A stretch of DNA of 19,152 nucleotides from Candidatus Gastranaerophilales bacterium (GTDB lineage Bacteria > Cyanobacteriota > Vampirovibrionia > Gastranaerophilales > Gastranaerophilaceae): assembly GCA_900769355.1 (NCBI GenBank), contig CAAGGG010000042.1, positions 1 through 19,152 of the forward strand, in the 5' to 3' direction. Each line of letters opens with the position of its first letter. Position 1 is the first letter of the stretch. Of the stretch, positions 6,753 to 13,748 are shown piece after piece. Both the position numbers and the translations under genes were made by a program. The notes beneath the pieces are model-generated. The model was given only the letters and a program-made list of their open reading frames with translations, was not told the DNA's origin and made no database searches.

Positions 6753-7618
6753 ATGTAAGTACATCTTCAGCCGCAACTGTCGCAGCTGCCAGTGCATCAG
6801 ATGTAAGCTCAACTCAATCAAAATCGAAAACAAACAGTAGCTCAAAATCTGAAAAATCTTTTGAAGATGAGATGAAAACTGCTTCCAATACTGAAAAAAC
6901 TGAAGAAGCAAAAGATTCAAAAGAATCTGAAAAATCATCAAAAGATGATAAAAAAGTTTCAGAAAAAGAAAAAATATCTCAAAAAGATTCAAATAAAGAA
7001 GCTAATAAACTTGCAGAAGAATTGAAAACTCCTGATGATATTGTTCCGGACGATGTTTATTCAGGCGGAATTAATTTTACGGATTTTAAATATCATAATG
7101 AAAGTCAGTCTTTGTTGACTCAAAATATTCAAGATTTGTTGAATACAAAAAATTTGATGTCTACTGTAAATTCAGCTCAAACTGTCGATTATGATGCTAT
7201 AAATATGTCGGATTCTGATGCGACATTCTTTGCGAATTTAGTCCAAAACACTGATATGTCTATGCAAAGTATTGCTTCTCAAATTCAAACGCAAATGGCA
7301 GATGGTAATCAAAATATTCAACAAAATGTGAAAGTTTCGTCTGTTTTGATGGAAAAACTTTCTGAATCAATGAAAACAAATCAGCCGTTCAGAATAGATT
7401 TTGACAAAGATGTTTCTGTAATTATAAAAGTAAATAAAGACGGAAGTATTGCTGCTAACTTTATCCCTGGGGATAAGGCAGTGGAGCAGTATTTGCGTAA
7501 CAATATTTCGTTTTTAAGACAACGTTTTGATGAACAAAATTTGTCTTATAGCCAATTGAGTTATAGCAATTCTCGTCAACAGCAGCAGCAAAGACGCCAA
7601 GGTAAGGAGAAACAGTAA
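6749..7618 (+). CDS. fliK: Flagellar hook-length control FliK-like protein
   Basis: The 289-residue protein has a Ser/Lys/Glu-rich, probably disordered N-terminal half (about 1-95) and a compact C-terminal domain (about 200-272). The latter shows the FliK pattern: a strand with F-R-I-D-F-D, a strand V-x-V-I-I-K-V, G-S-I-x-A-x-F, then a helix V-E-Q-Y-L-R-x-x-I-x-x-L-R-x-x-F and a final strand. In FliK the C-terminal domain contacts FlhB to switch export from hook to filament subunits. The last 20 residues are Gln/Arg-rich. It overlaps fliJ (ATGA) and the hook/rod gene (TAATG at 7616-7620). The symbol rests on domain pattern plus position; sequence identity to FliK proteins is generally low. 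Confidence 0.68.
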   Translation: MNVSTSSAATVAAASASDVSSTQSKSKTNSSSKSEKSFEDEMKTASNTEKTEEAKDSKESEKSSKDDKKVSEKEKISQKDSNKEANKLAEELKTPDDIVPDDVYSGGINFTDFKYHNESQSLLTQNIQDLLNTKNLMSTVNSAQTVDYDAINMSDSDATFFANLVQNTDMSMQSIASQIQTQMADGNQNIQQNVKVSSVLMEKLSESMKTNQPFRIDFDKDVSVIIKVNKDGSIAANFIPGDKAVEQYLRNNISFLRQRFDEQNLSYSQLSYSNSRQQQQQRRQGKEKQ

Positions 7619-8454
7619 TGAATGATTCTTTTGTTACAGCACTGAATACTCAAAAATCGACTACAAACTGGATTGATGTTATTGCTCACAACATGACAAA
7701 CGTCTATACCCCGGGGTTTAGAGAACAACAGGTTAACTTTAAGACCTTCTTAGGTGGTGCGATTTCTGAGGATTACGATAAAAAATTAGACCAAGGTAAA
7801 TCAACCCCTGGTACTTCTAAAGAAAACTTGTTCTTAGAAGGTAAGGGCTTTTTCCTTGTGAAAGATGAAACAGGTAAGAGTATTTATACAAGGCTCGGTG
7901 AATTCAAGTTTGACCATGAAGGCGTTTATCGTGACAGAAGCGGAAACACAGTTCAAGGTTATATTTTGAACGACAAGGGCGAAATCATGCAGGGGACAAA
8001 ATCAGTAACATCTGACTTGTACGAAGAAACTGCTATGAAGGGCGGTGCACTTGATATTCCGACAACAAATATAAAATTATGGATTGATCCGAATAACGGT
8101 AAATATCTAGGCAAATATGACGATTACGAAATTAAAAATGATGGTACAATCTATGGAAAAGCTGATAACGGAAAGCGTTCTGTGCCATTGTATCGTATAA
8201 CTACAAGAAATTTTAATAACGCTGCGGCTCTTTATGAGTTCAAAGATGGGCAGTTCTTAGAAACTGAAGAGTCAGGCAAACCGCTTATCGGTGTTGGTGA
8301 AATTCGTTCAGGTCTTTTGGAAATGTCAAACGCTGATTTTAAAGGAAATATTTCATACTACCAAATGGCAAAATTGCAGATGGACGTTGCAAACAAGCTG
8401 ATTTCAACTCAAAAAGAACTTCTGCAAGAAACATTGAGATTGGTAGGAAGTTAG
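7618..8454 (+). CDS. Flagellar hook-basal body rod/hook family protein
   Basis: The 278-residue protein carries both conserved ends of the rod/hook family. The N-terminal rod motif is N-M-T-N-V-Y-T-P-G-F near 25-34, and the C-terminal helix has S-G-L-L-E-M-S-N-A-D ... Y-Q-M-A-K-L-Q ... L-I-S-T-Q-K-E-L-L-Q. The central part has F-L-E-G-K-G-F-F-L-V and T-R-L-G-E-F-K-F, as in FlgE, FlgF and FlgG. Its size is close to FlgF/FlgG and short for a hook protein (FlgE), but its place after fliK is where flgD and flgE usually sit. I leave the symbol open. It is exported by the flagellar type III system and has no Sec signal. Start overlaps the fliK stop; a strong terminator follows 20 nt after the gene. 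Confidence 0.82.
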   Translation: MNDSFVTALNTQKSTTNWIDVIAHNMTNVYTPGFREQQVNFKTFLGGAISEDYDKKLDQGKSTPGTSKENLFLEGKGFFLVKDETGKSIYTRLGEFKFDHEGVYRDRSGNTVQGYILNDKGEIMQGTKSVTSDLYEETAMKGGALDIPTTNIKLWIDPNNGKYLGKYDDYEIKNDGTIYGKADNGKRSVPLYRITTRNFNNAAALYEFKDGQFLETEESGKPLIGVGEIRSGLLEMSNADFKGNISYYQMAKLQMDVANKLISTQKELLQETLRLVGS

Positions 8455-8474
8455 ACTTCATATTAAACTCCAGA

Positions 8475-8510
8475 TTCCAAAGAGATTTAATCTCTTTGGA
8501 ACTTTTTTTA
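8475..8510 (+). terminator. Intrinsic terminator of the flagellar gene set
   Basis: TTCCAAAGAGAT (8475-8486) pairs perfectly with ATCTCTTTGGAA (8490-8501) around TTA, followed by C and seven T. Confidence 0.92.
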
Positions 8511-8540
8511 TGGGAATAGAAAGTTTAGTCATCAAATTAC

Positions 8541-8569
8541 TTGACACTAGGGTTTGTTCAGCCTAACAT
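8541..8569 (+). promoter_or_regulatory. Promoter for DUF2023-like gene; transcript start would coincide with ATG
   Basis: TTGACA (8541-8546), a 17-bp spacer and TAACAT (8564-8569) are followed by 7 nt and ATG at 8577. No SD is present. The spacing predicts transcription starting at the ATG. Confidence 0.6.
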
Positions 8570-8576
8570 TTGTGGT

Positions 8577-9056
8577 ATGAAAATTTTACCGATTAATAAT
8601 TATAACACTAACTATCAGCATAGCCGGTTTAATAATGGCATGACGATTCCAGGTTTTACTGCGAAGAAAATTATTCCGACAAAAGAGCAGTATAACGAGT
8701 TAAGAGTCTTTCTTCACCATATTTATGAGTATAAGAAGGGCTTAAGAAGTTTGATTTTAACCACCGAAAAGAAATCAAATGAGTTGTATATTACCCAGAA
8801 ACTTAAGCAGGAAAAAATTCCTTATTTTATTACGCCGGCGGGTGAAAAGTCTATAAATGTATTCTTTGGAAATGAGGATTGTATAAAGGTCGTTTCTACA
8901 TTTGATAAGAAAGTAAGTCGTTTATCTCCGGAAAAAGATTTTATGCTAGGAATTTTACTTGGCTATGACAAAATTCTGCAATGTAAGAGGTATATGCAAA
9001 GGTTAGGAAAAGCAACAGTCAAAGCCACTAAAAACATAAATGAAAAACTTTCTTGA
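8577..9056 (+). CDS. DUF2023-like protein of unknown function
   Basis: The 159-residue protein has a core from about 38 to 143 that I recognise, from memory of the family pattern, as DUF2023-like. It includes a segment F-L-H-H-I-Y-E-Y-K-K-G-L-R-S-L-I-L, then F-I-T-P-A-G-E-K-S-I-N-V-F-F-G, and a C-terminal D-F-M-L-G-I-L-L-G-Y-D-K-I-L-Q-C. The first 30 residues are a non-conserved extension, and about 16 lysine-rich residues follow the core. No signal peptide or membrane segment is seen, so it is probably cytosolic. Members are small alpha/beta proteins of unknown role. The start at 8577 is preferred over TTG at 8541, which is better read as the -35 box. The stop overlaps the -35 of the next promoter. 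Family assignment is likely but not certain. Confidence 0.7.
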   Translation: MKILPINNYNTNYQHSRFNNGMTIPGFTAKKIIPTKEQYNELRVFLHHIYEYKKGLRSLILTTEKKSNELYITQKLKQEKIPYFITPAGEKSINVFFGNEDCIKVVSTFDKKVSRLSPEKDFMLGILLGYDKILQCKRYMQRLGKATVKATKNINEKLS

Positions 9057-9081
9057 AAAGCTTCTGAAAATATGTTATAAT
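9053..9081 (+). promoter_or_regulatory. Strong promoter of the second pilin gene
   Basis: TTGAAA (9053-9058), 17-bp spacer, TATAAT (9076-9081). The predicted start near 9088 gives a leader of about 57 nt ending in AAGGAG 7 nt before the ATG at 9145. Confidence 0.75.
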
Positions 9082-9144
9082 GCGTATATAATAATAAAGA
9101 CGTAGGCTAGGCGCTGTCTGACAGTATTGACAAGGAGTCAGAGT

Positions 9145-9977
9145 ATGAAAAAAGATTGTATTATGCAAAAATTGTTAAAAATGAAAAGCCATCTAATTGG
9201 CGGGTGGAATGGCACGCTCTTCGGGGGGGGGGCAATCGCGGCGTAGCACGTGATATAGTACGCAAAATCGAGCTAGCCACTCGTTCGCAATTTCGCAATA
9301 CCGACCTACATAAGAAAGTCGCTTTTACTCTCGCCGAAGTTCTAATCACACTCGGCATAATCGGTGTTGTGGCTGCATTAACTCTCCCGACACTTATTCA
9401 GGGCTACAAAAAGCAAGAAGCTAGCACTAGATTAAAAAAGTTTTATAGTACGATGACTCAAGCGATTGCGACTGCAGAAGCAGACTCAGGTACTAAGGCT
9501 TATGATTGGGACGCATTGTTGTGGCCTACTTATGATCCTGCAAATTCTTATAAGCTAACCTCAGTTTATTATAATAAGTATATTGCTCCATATATAAAGA
9601 CTTTGAAGGTTGAAGATGGGGTTTATGACCCGAAAAATAATATTAATAGTAAAATGAAAATCTATTTTTCAGATGGTTCTACCGCAGAGCTTAATGATGG
9701 CTTATGTGTAGATGTTTATTATGATATAAATGGACCTAAGGAACCAAATCAGACAGGAAAAGATATATTTTTGTTTTATATAGCAACAGCAAAGTCACAT
9801 GCCAACAATCGTCAGCATGAACTTTATCAAAATCAGTCTTTTTCAGTTGGTTATCTTCCACTTTATAACACTGAAACAAAAGCACTAAATGCTTGTAAAA
9901 CAAATGCTTCTTTTTGTGCAACATTCTTGATGTATCATAATTTTGAATTTCCAAAAAATTATCCTTATAGGTTATGA
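9145..9977 (+). CDS. Prepilin-like protein, start out of frame across a G10 tract (phase-variable candidate)
   Basis: Type IV pilin/pseudopilin-like protein. The body, readable from 9156, has a prepilin site A|F followed by FTLAEVLITLGIIG and a hydrophobic helix ending LPTLI, then a polar domain of about 190 residues with two Cys near the end. The gene has a strong promoter and AAGGAG at ideal spacing for ATG 9145, but that ATG leads through G10 (9223-9232) into TAG at 9244-9246, a 33-residue peptide. With 11 or 8 G the ATG would join the pilin frame, giving a leader of about 60 residues. The TTG at 9156 has no SD of its own and is not a credible start. So the gene is OFF as written, either by phase variation or by a one-base homopolymer error. 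The annotated span is therefore not a whole number of codons. The 5' part resembles that of the window-edge pilin. Confidence 0.72.
9223..9232 (+). repeat. Homopolymer G10 tract near the start of the pilin gene
   Basis: Ten consecutive G lie 78 nt after the ATG at 9145. Reading frame past the tract depends on its length: 8 or 11 G gives pilin, 10 gives TAG at 9244, and 9 or 12 gives a different early TGA. Apart from the window edge this is the only G run of this length here. Confidence 0.85.
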
Positions 9978-10041
9978 GTAATAGCTGGAAGATAAATTAT
10001 TTGTAATTTGTAAAATTCCTGATTAATATTATGTAAAGATA

Positions 10042-10070
10042 TTGGTAATTAATTTTTTATTGGTTATAAT
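10042..10070 (+). promoter_or_regulatory. Promoter of the pxpA-like/yvcK/panB operon
   Basis: TTGGTA (10042-10047), 17-bp spacer, TATAAT (10065-10070), followed by AGGAAG (10084-10089) and the ATG at 10096. Confidence 0.65.
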
Positions 10071-10095
10071 TATTTTATTATATAGGAAGATGATT

Positions 10096-10890
10096 ATGCA
10101 GGATACTTTTGAAAGAAAACAAATAAAAAATATTGATTTCAATATCGATTTGGCGCAAAGCTTCGGTATTTACAAAAATAATGCAGAATTTGATTTGTTG
10201 GATTATGCAAGTTCTGTAAACATTTCATGCGGATTTCATGCCGGTGATCCGTTGACTATTCGCAATGCTTTATTAAAAGCGAAAGAAAAAAATGTTGTAG
10301 TCGGTGCTCATATCGGATTTGATGATATTCAAGGTTTTGGATACCGTGATATGGATTTGGACGAAGAAGAAATAGAAGCACTTGTTGTTTATCAAGTTGG
10401 TGCGTTAATGTCTTTTGCAAAGTCTATGCACTTGGAAATTGAGCATGTAAGACCACATGGTGCGATGTACAAAAGGTGTGCAGAAGATTTCGCTTTTGCT
10501 TGTTCTGTTGCAAAAGCTATTAAAAAATGTTCAGAGTGGCTTGTTTATTACGGAGCAACAGGTGAAATTACTGAAAAAACCGGTGAATTAATTAATATTC
10601 CGGTTGCACATGAAATTTGCTTAGAAAAAATGTATAATGTTGATGGAACTGTAAATTCTGTTGCTCGTGATAATGAAAATACAGATGTTGAAATTCAAAG
10701 ATTGAAACAGCTTTTGGCAACATCTCAGGTTTCAAATATCGAAGGCGGAAAAACTGTTGTGAAAGCAGATACAATACACTTTACAAATAGATTGTCAAAT
10801 TCTTATGATTTGATAAAACAGGCTCACAGAGTAATAACTCCTGTTCCTGTAAATTACAAAAACGCGTGTTTGTCAGGTTGGGTAGAATAG
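10096..10890 (+). CDS. LamB/YcsF family protein, PxpA-like (5-oxoprolinase subunit A-like)
   Basis: The 264-residue protein matches the LamB/YcsF (PxpA) family along its length: I-D-F-N-I-D-L-A-Q-S-F-G (13-24), N-I-S-C-G-F-H-A-G-D-P (42-52), V-G-A-H-I-G-F-D-D-I-Q-G-F-G (69-82), H-V-R-P-H-G-A-M-Y, and V-K-A-D-T-I near the end. In other bacteria PxpA works with PxpB and PxpC in ATP-dependent opening of 5-oxoproline to glutamate. Here pxpB and pxpC are not adjacent, and the first motif differs from the usual D-L-N-x-D-x-G-E-S (A and Q replace G and E), so activity should not be assumed. ATG 10096 fits AGGAAG best; upstream in-frame starts would add a spurious hydrophobic run from 10042. It is followed 13 nt later by yvcK. 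Confidence 0.85.
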   Translation: MQDTFERKQIKNIDFNIDLAQSFGIYKNNAEFDLLDYASSVNISCGFHAGDPLTIRNALLKAKEKNVVVGAHIGFDDIQGFGYRDMDLDEEEIEALVVYQVGALMSFAKSMHLEIEHVRPHGAMYKRCAEDFAFACSVAKAIKKCSEWLVYYGATGEITEKTGELINIPVAHEICLEKMYNVDGTVNSVARDNENTDVEIQRLKQLLATSQVSNIEGGKTVVKADTIHFTNRLSNSYDLIKQAHRVITPVPVNYKNACLSGWVE

Positions 10891-10903
10891 AAGAAGGTAA
10901 ATT

Positions 10904-12259
10904 GTGATAAAGAATTTTAGAAAAAACGTTAAATTGCCGGAAGATGTGATGTGGCTTATGCCTGGGTTACAGGTAAAAAGATGGTTTGCACTTATATTTT
11001 TGGGTGCTGTTTTGATGACTTTGGGCGTGTTGATTTTGTTCGACATTAAACCGGTTTTTTATACTATGGAATTTATCCGCAAAGTTGCCCAAAATCTTTC
11101 TACAGAATGGCTCGCGTTTGCGGTTGTAATGTTTGGTGCCGGTGTGTTTTTCAAAGGTTGGCAAAAGACGAACTTATCTATGATTGATGGTGGTTCAAAC
11201 CATGCTTTGTTGGAAACTTTGTACAGAAGAAGAAAACTTAACAGGGGACCTAAAATCGTTGCGGTTGGTGGCGGAACAGGTCTTTCTATGTTACTTCGCG
11301 GAATTAAAAATATAACCAATAATGTAACTGCTGTTGTTACAGTTGGTGATGATGGCGGAAGTTCGGGCAGATTGCGTGAAGAAATGGGTGTTTTGCCACC
11401 TGGAGATATTAGAAACTGTATTGCAGCTTTAGCTGATGATGAAGATTTAGTTACAAAGTTATTCCAATATAGATTTAAGACTGGTGAAGGCTTGGAAGGT
11501 CACAGTTTTGGAAACTTGTTCTTAACTGCCCTTTGCTCAATTACGGGTGATATGGTTCGTGCTGTTAAAGAATCTTCTAATGTTTTGTCAATCAGAGGGC
11601 GCGTTTTGCCGTCAACTCTTGACGATATGAAGCTTGTTGCAGAAATGGAAGATGGACGAATTATTCACGGTGAATCAAATATTCCTGAAGCACATGGTAA
11701 GATTAAGAGATTGTTTACAGACCCACAGGTTTGTAAACCTTTGCCTGATGTTATTGAAGCAATTCGTGATGCAGAATTGATTATTTTAGGACCTGGAAGC
11801 TTGTACACAAGCGTTACTCCAAACCTTTTGATTAAAGAAATTGCACATGAAATTGCTATTTCTAAGGCTAAAAAAATCTATGTTTGTAATATTATGACTC
11901 AACCTGGAGAAACCGATGGGTATAGTGTTACAGATCACGTAAATGCTTTAATTAAGCATGCCGGAAGTAAGAAAATTATTGATGCAGTTTTGGTTAATGA
12001 TTTTATGCCTTCTAACTTGGCTAAAAAGTACCAATTGTCAGGTTCTTATCCTGTTAAACTAGATTTGGATAATTTGAAAAAAATGGGTATCAGACTTGTT
12101 TCCAGAAAGTTGATTGAAGATAATAAAGAGGGACTTGTTCGTCACAGTTCTAATAGGGTTGCAAGAGCGATTTATTATTGGTTCAGAAAAGAGCAAAAAG
12201 GTCAGCGTGTAAAAAACGCAATTGACAAAGAACAAGAAAAACAAGGTTGTGCAGTGTAA
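10904..12259 (+). CDS. yvcK: YvcK/GluP-like (CofD-like) protein with two N-terminal membrane helices
   Basis: The 451-residue protein has a C-terminal CofD-like nucleotide-sugar-binding fold: V-G-G-G-T-G-L-S (121-128), T-V-G-D-D-G-G-S-S-G-R-L-R (146-158), P-P-G-D-I-R-N-C-I-A-A-L (165-176), G-P-G-S-L-Y-T-S and a T-Q-P-G-E-T-D-G-Y loop. In Bacillus, YvcK/GluP binds UDP-sugars and supports gluconeogenic growth and cell shape. Before this domain are two hydrophobic helices (about 27-47 and 69-86), an arrangement I associate with cyanobacterial members, so the protein is probably tethered to the membrane with the domain in the cytoplasm. It starts with GTG at 10904 after AAGAAGG. Its stop overlaps the panB start (TAATG). 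The C-terminus is Lys/Gln-rich. Confidence 0.9.
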   Translation: MIKNFRKNVKLPEDVMWLMPGLQVKRWFALIFLGAVLMTLGVLILFDIKPVFYTMEFIRKVAQNLSTEWLAFAVVMFGAGVFFKGWQKTNLSMIDGGSNHALLETLYRRRKLNRGPKIVAVGGGTGLSMLLRGIKNITNNVTAVVTVGDDGGSSGRLREEMGVLPPGDIRNCIAALADDEDLVTKLFQYRFKTGEGLEGHSFGNLFLTALCSITGDMVRAVKESSNVLSIRGRVLPSTLDDMKLVAEMEDGRIIHGESNIPEAHGKIKRLFTDPQVCKPLPDVIEAIRDAELIILGPGSLYTSVTPNLLIKEIAHEIAISKAKKIYVCNIMTQPGETDGYSVTDHVNALIKHAGSKKIIDAVLVNDFMPSNLAKKYQLSGSYPVKLDLDNLKKMGIRLVSRKLIEDNKEGLVRHSSNRVARAIYYWFRKEQKGQRVKNAIDKEQEKQGCAV

Positions 12260-13059
12260 TGGTAAAAAAGATTACTGTAAATACAATTCAAAAATATAAA
12301 GATGAAGGGCAGAAGTTTTCTGTCCTTACTGCTTATGATTACTCTACAGCAAAATATATAGATGAGGCTGGAATTGATATTGTTTTGATTGGTGATAGCT
12401 TGGCGATGGTCGCCTTGGGCTATGAAACGACTCACAGTATCGGGGTTGATGAGATGTCTATTTTTACGAAGGCCGTTGCTCGTGGAGTTTCGCATGCTAT
12501 GGTAATTACGGACATGCCGTTTTTGAGCTATCACACAGATGTTGCATCTGCTGTCAAAAATTGTGGTGAGATGATTAGATGTGGTGCAAATGGCGTTAAG
12601 ATTGAAGGTTATAGCGATTATATTTTAAGTGTTATAAAAAGACTTGTTGAAACAGGTATTCCTGTTATGGGGCATTTGGGTTTTACTCCCCAGTTTTTAA
12701 ACACTTTGGGCGGATATAAAATTCAGGGAAAAACACAAGAGGCTGCGGAAGAAATTCTGAAACAGGCGAAAGAGCTTGAAAAAGCCGGTGTTTTTTCAAT
12801 TGTTTTGGAAATGGTTCCGCAAGATGCTGCAAAATATATTACGGAGAATTTGAAAGTTCCGACAATTTCTTGTGGAGCAGGCAAATATTGCGATTCTCAG
12901 GTGCTTGTGTCTGATGATGTGTTTGGTAAATTTTCTGATTTCAAGCCTAAATTTGCGCGGAAATATGGCGATATGAAGGAATTGATTTTGACTTGCGCCA
13001 AGCAGTTTGATGAAGATGTGAAGTCAGGGCGTTTTCCATCTGATGAAGAGGTGTTTTAA
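12259..13059 (+). CDS. panB: 3-methyl-2-oxobutanoate hydroxymethyltransferase
   Basis: PanB makes ketopantoate from 2-oxoisovalerate and 5,10-methylene-tetrahydrofolate, the first committed step of pantothenate and CoA synthesis, in the cytosol. The 266-residue protein has normal length and all family landmarks: G-D-S (45-47) and D-M-P-F (85-88) with the Mg-binding Asp residues, K114-I-E116-G, M-G-H-L-G-F-T-P-Q (137-145), the catalytic-type Glu in L-E-M-V-P (183-187) and C-D-S-Q-V-L-V near the end. The start at 12259 overlaps the yvcK stop; an in-frame TTG at 12247 is less likely. AAGG lies about 12 nt upstream, a weak SD, so translation is probably coupled. panC and panE are not adjacent. 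No clear terminator follows; a repeat begins about 35 nt downstream. Confidence 0.95.
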   Translation: MVKKITVNTIQKYKDEGQKFSVLTAYDYSTAKYIDEAGIDIVLIGDSLAMVALGYETTHSIGVDEMSIFTKAVARGVSHAMVITDMPFLSYHTDVASAVKNCGEMIRCGANGVKIEGYSDYILSVIKRLVETGIPVMGHLGFTPQFLNTLGGYKIQGKTQEAAEEILKQAKELEKAGVFSIVLEMVPQDAAKYITENLKVPTISCGAGKYCDSQVLVSDDVFGKFSDFKPKFARKYGDMKELILTCAKQFDEDVKSGRFPSDEEVF

Positions 13060-13092
13060 TATATTGGCTAAATGTGAGAAATTCAGAGTTTG

Positions 13093-13174
13093 TACCCCTC
13101 ACCTGAATTTCTAAGTTCGCGCAAGCTCACTAAGAAATTCTTTCCTCTCCCCGTAGGGGCGAGGAGTGACTCCG
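13093..13174 (+). repeat. Dispersed repeat family A, copy 3
   Basis: It begins ACCCCTCACCTGAATTTCTA and ends CCTCTCCCC-GTA-GGGGCGAGG, the same framework as copies at 207 and 1700. GAATTTCT (13105-13112) pairs with AGAAATTC (13133-13140) around an imperfect palindrome AGTTCGCGCAAGCT. Just upstream GAAATTCAG (13078-13086) is an exact complement of CTGAATTTC (13103-13111), so two alternative stems compete for the same strand. Confidence 0.6.
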
Positions 13175-13208
13175 TAGTGTTTATAATAACATTTTTCGTT
13201 AATCTAAT

Positions 13209-13505
13209 AATCGTAAATCTCTAAAAGCGTTTCTTTGAATAACCGTTCCAGTGGGAGAAGGCGACTTCGTCAAAAATAAAAATCGGAAATCGTTAAAAGC
13301 GTTATCTTGAATATTGGTAAAATAATTCTAACAAACTATAAAAGCGCCACCGCTAATAGCTGTTCCAGTGTGGAGAGTGGACTTCGTCAAAAATAAAAAT
13401 CGTAAATCGTTAAAAGCGCTATCTAGAAAATTGGTAAAATAATTCTAACAAACTATAAAAGCGCCACTGCTAATAACCGTTCCAGTGGGGAGAGCGGACT
13501 TCGTC
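13209..13505. repeat. Tandem repeat, 117-bp period, two full and two partial copies
   Basis: GTTCCAGTG recurs at 13245, 13362 and 13479, exactly 117 bp apart each time. The two full units (13245-13361, 13362-13478) are about 90% identical by eye. A shortened copy (TCGTAAATC... to AATAACC) precedes and a partial copy (to about 13505) follows. Each junction holds CCAC/CCACTG facing CAGTG(T)GG, a potential stem, and each unit holds GAC-TTC-GTC. It has no long ORF. In the last copy the small stem is extended to GCGGAC-TTC-GTCCGC (13494-13508). Units this long, without conserved short spacers, are not a CRISPR. Confidence 0.8.
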
Positions 13506-13508
13506 CGC

Positions 13509-13544
13509 AAAAAAAACGGACGTTCTATCAAGATAGATTGTCCG
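13509..13544 (-). terminator. Intrinsic terminator pointing left (minus strand)
   Basis: CGGAC (13517-13521)/GTCCG (13540-13544) and TCTATC/GATAGA (inner stem) form a bipartite hairpin. On the minus strand it is followed by eight T (13516-13509). No annotated minus-strand gene lies upstream, so it implies an unrecognised leftward transcript from the 13545-13700 region, or the end of a decayed element. Confidence 0.65.
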
Positions 13545-13611
13545 GTATTTCATTTTCTGAAACAAAAAGGATTTACATTAACTTATTATGTTTAATAATA
13601 ATCTTTTTCAT

Positions 13612-13645
13612 ACTATGGCACTATCGCGCCAGAGTTCTTTTTTTT
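13612..13645 (+). terminator. Possible rightward intrinsic terminator
   Basis: ACTATGGC (13612-13619) pairs with GCCAGAGT (13628-13635) with one mismatch and an 8-nt loop, followed by TC and eight T (13638-13645). It could end read-through from panB across the repeats. Confidence 0.5.
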
Positions 13646-13668
13646 ATCACCTCAAATTCTTGGAACAT
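13621..13668 (-). other. Candidate 15-residue minus-strand small ORF
   Basis: On the minus strand GGAG (13679-13676) lies 7 nt before ATG at 13668, opening MFQEFEVIKKRTLAR and ending at TAG (13623-13621). The same frame past the stop reads MKKIIIKHNKLM before TAA, so this could be the remnant of a longer gene. A TATTAT -10-like hexamer lies at 13697-13692 and the leftward terminator at 13509. The match of SD spacing is good, but the ORF is very short. Confidence 0.25.
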
Positions 13669-13748
13669 ATCCCCACTCCCAAGATATTTTTATAATAGTC
13701 TTAAATAAAATAAAAATAAACAGTAAAAGGCTTTAATCGAGAAGGATT

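Noticed and set aside
8541..8576. TTG at 8541 as start codon of the DUF2023-like gene
   Set aside because: It has no SD and is better explained as the TTGACA -35 box with a 17-bp spacer to TAACAT; the protein reads naturally from ATG 8577.
9156..9222. TTG at 9156 as the true start of the second pilin
   Set aside because: There is no SD for it, whereas AAGGAG is placed exactly for ATG 9145, 11 nt earlier in another frame.
10042..10095. Hydrophobic N-terminal extension of the PxpA-like protein
   Set aside because: It starts at the TTG of the -35 box and crosses the TATAAT box; AGGAAG fits ATG 10096, and the family is cytosolic.
13209..13505. CRISPR array
   Set aside because: Units are 117 bp and similar along their whole length, with no short repeats separated by unique spacers and no cas genes.
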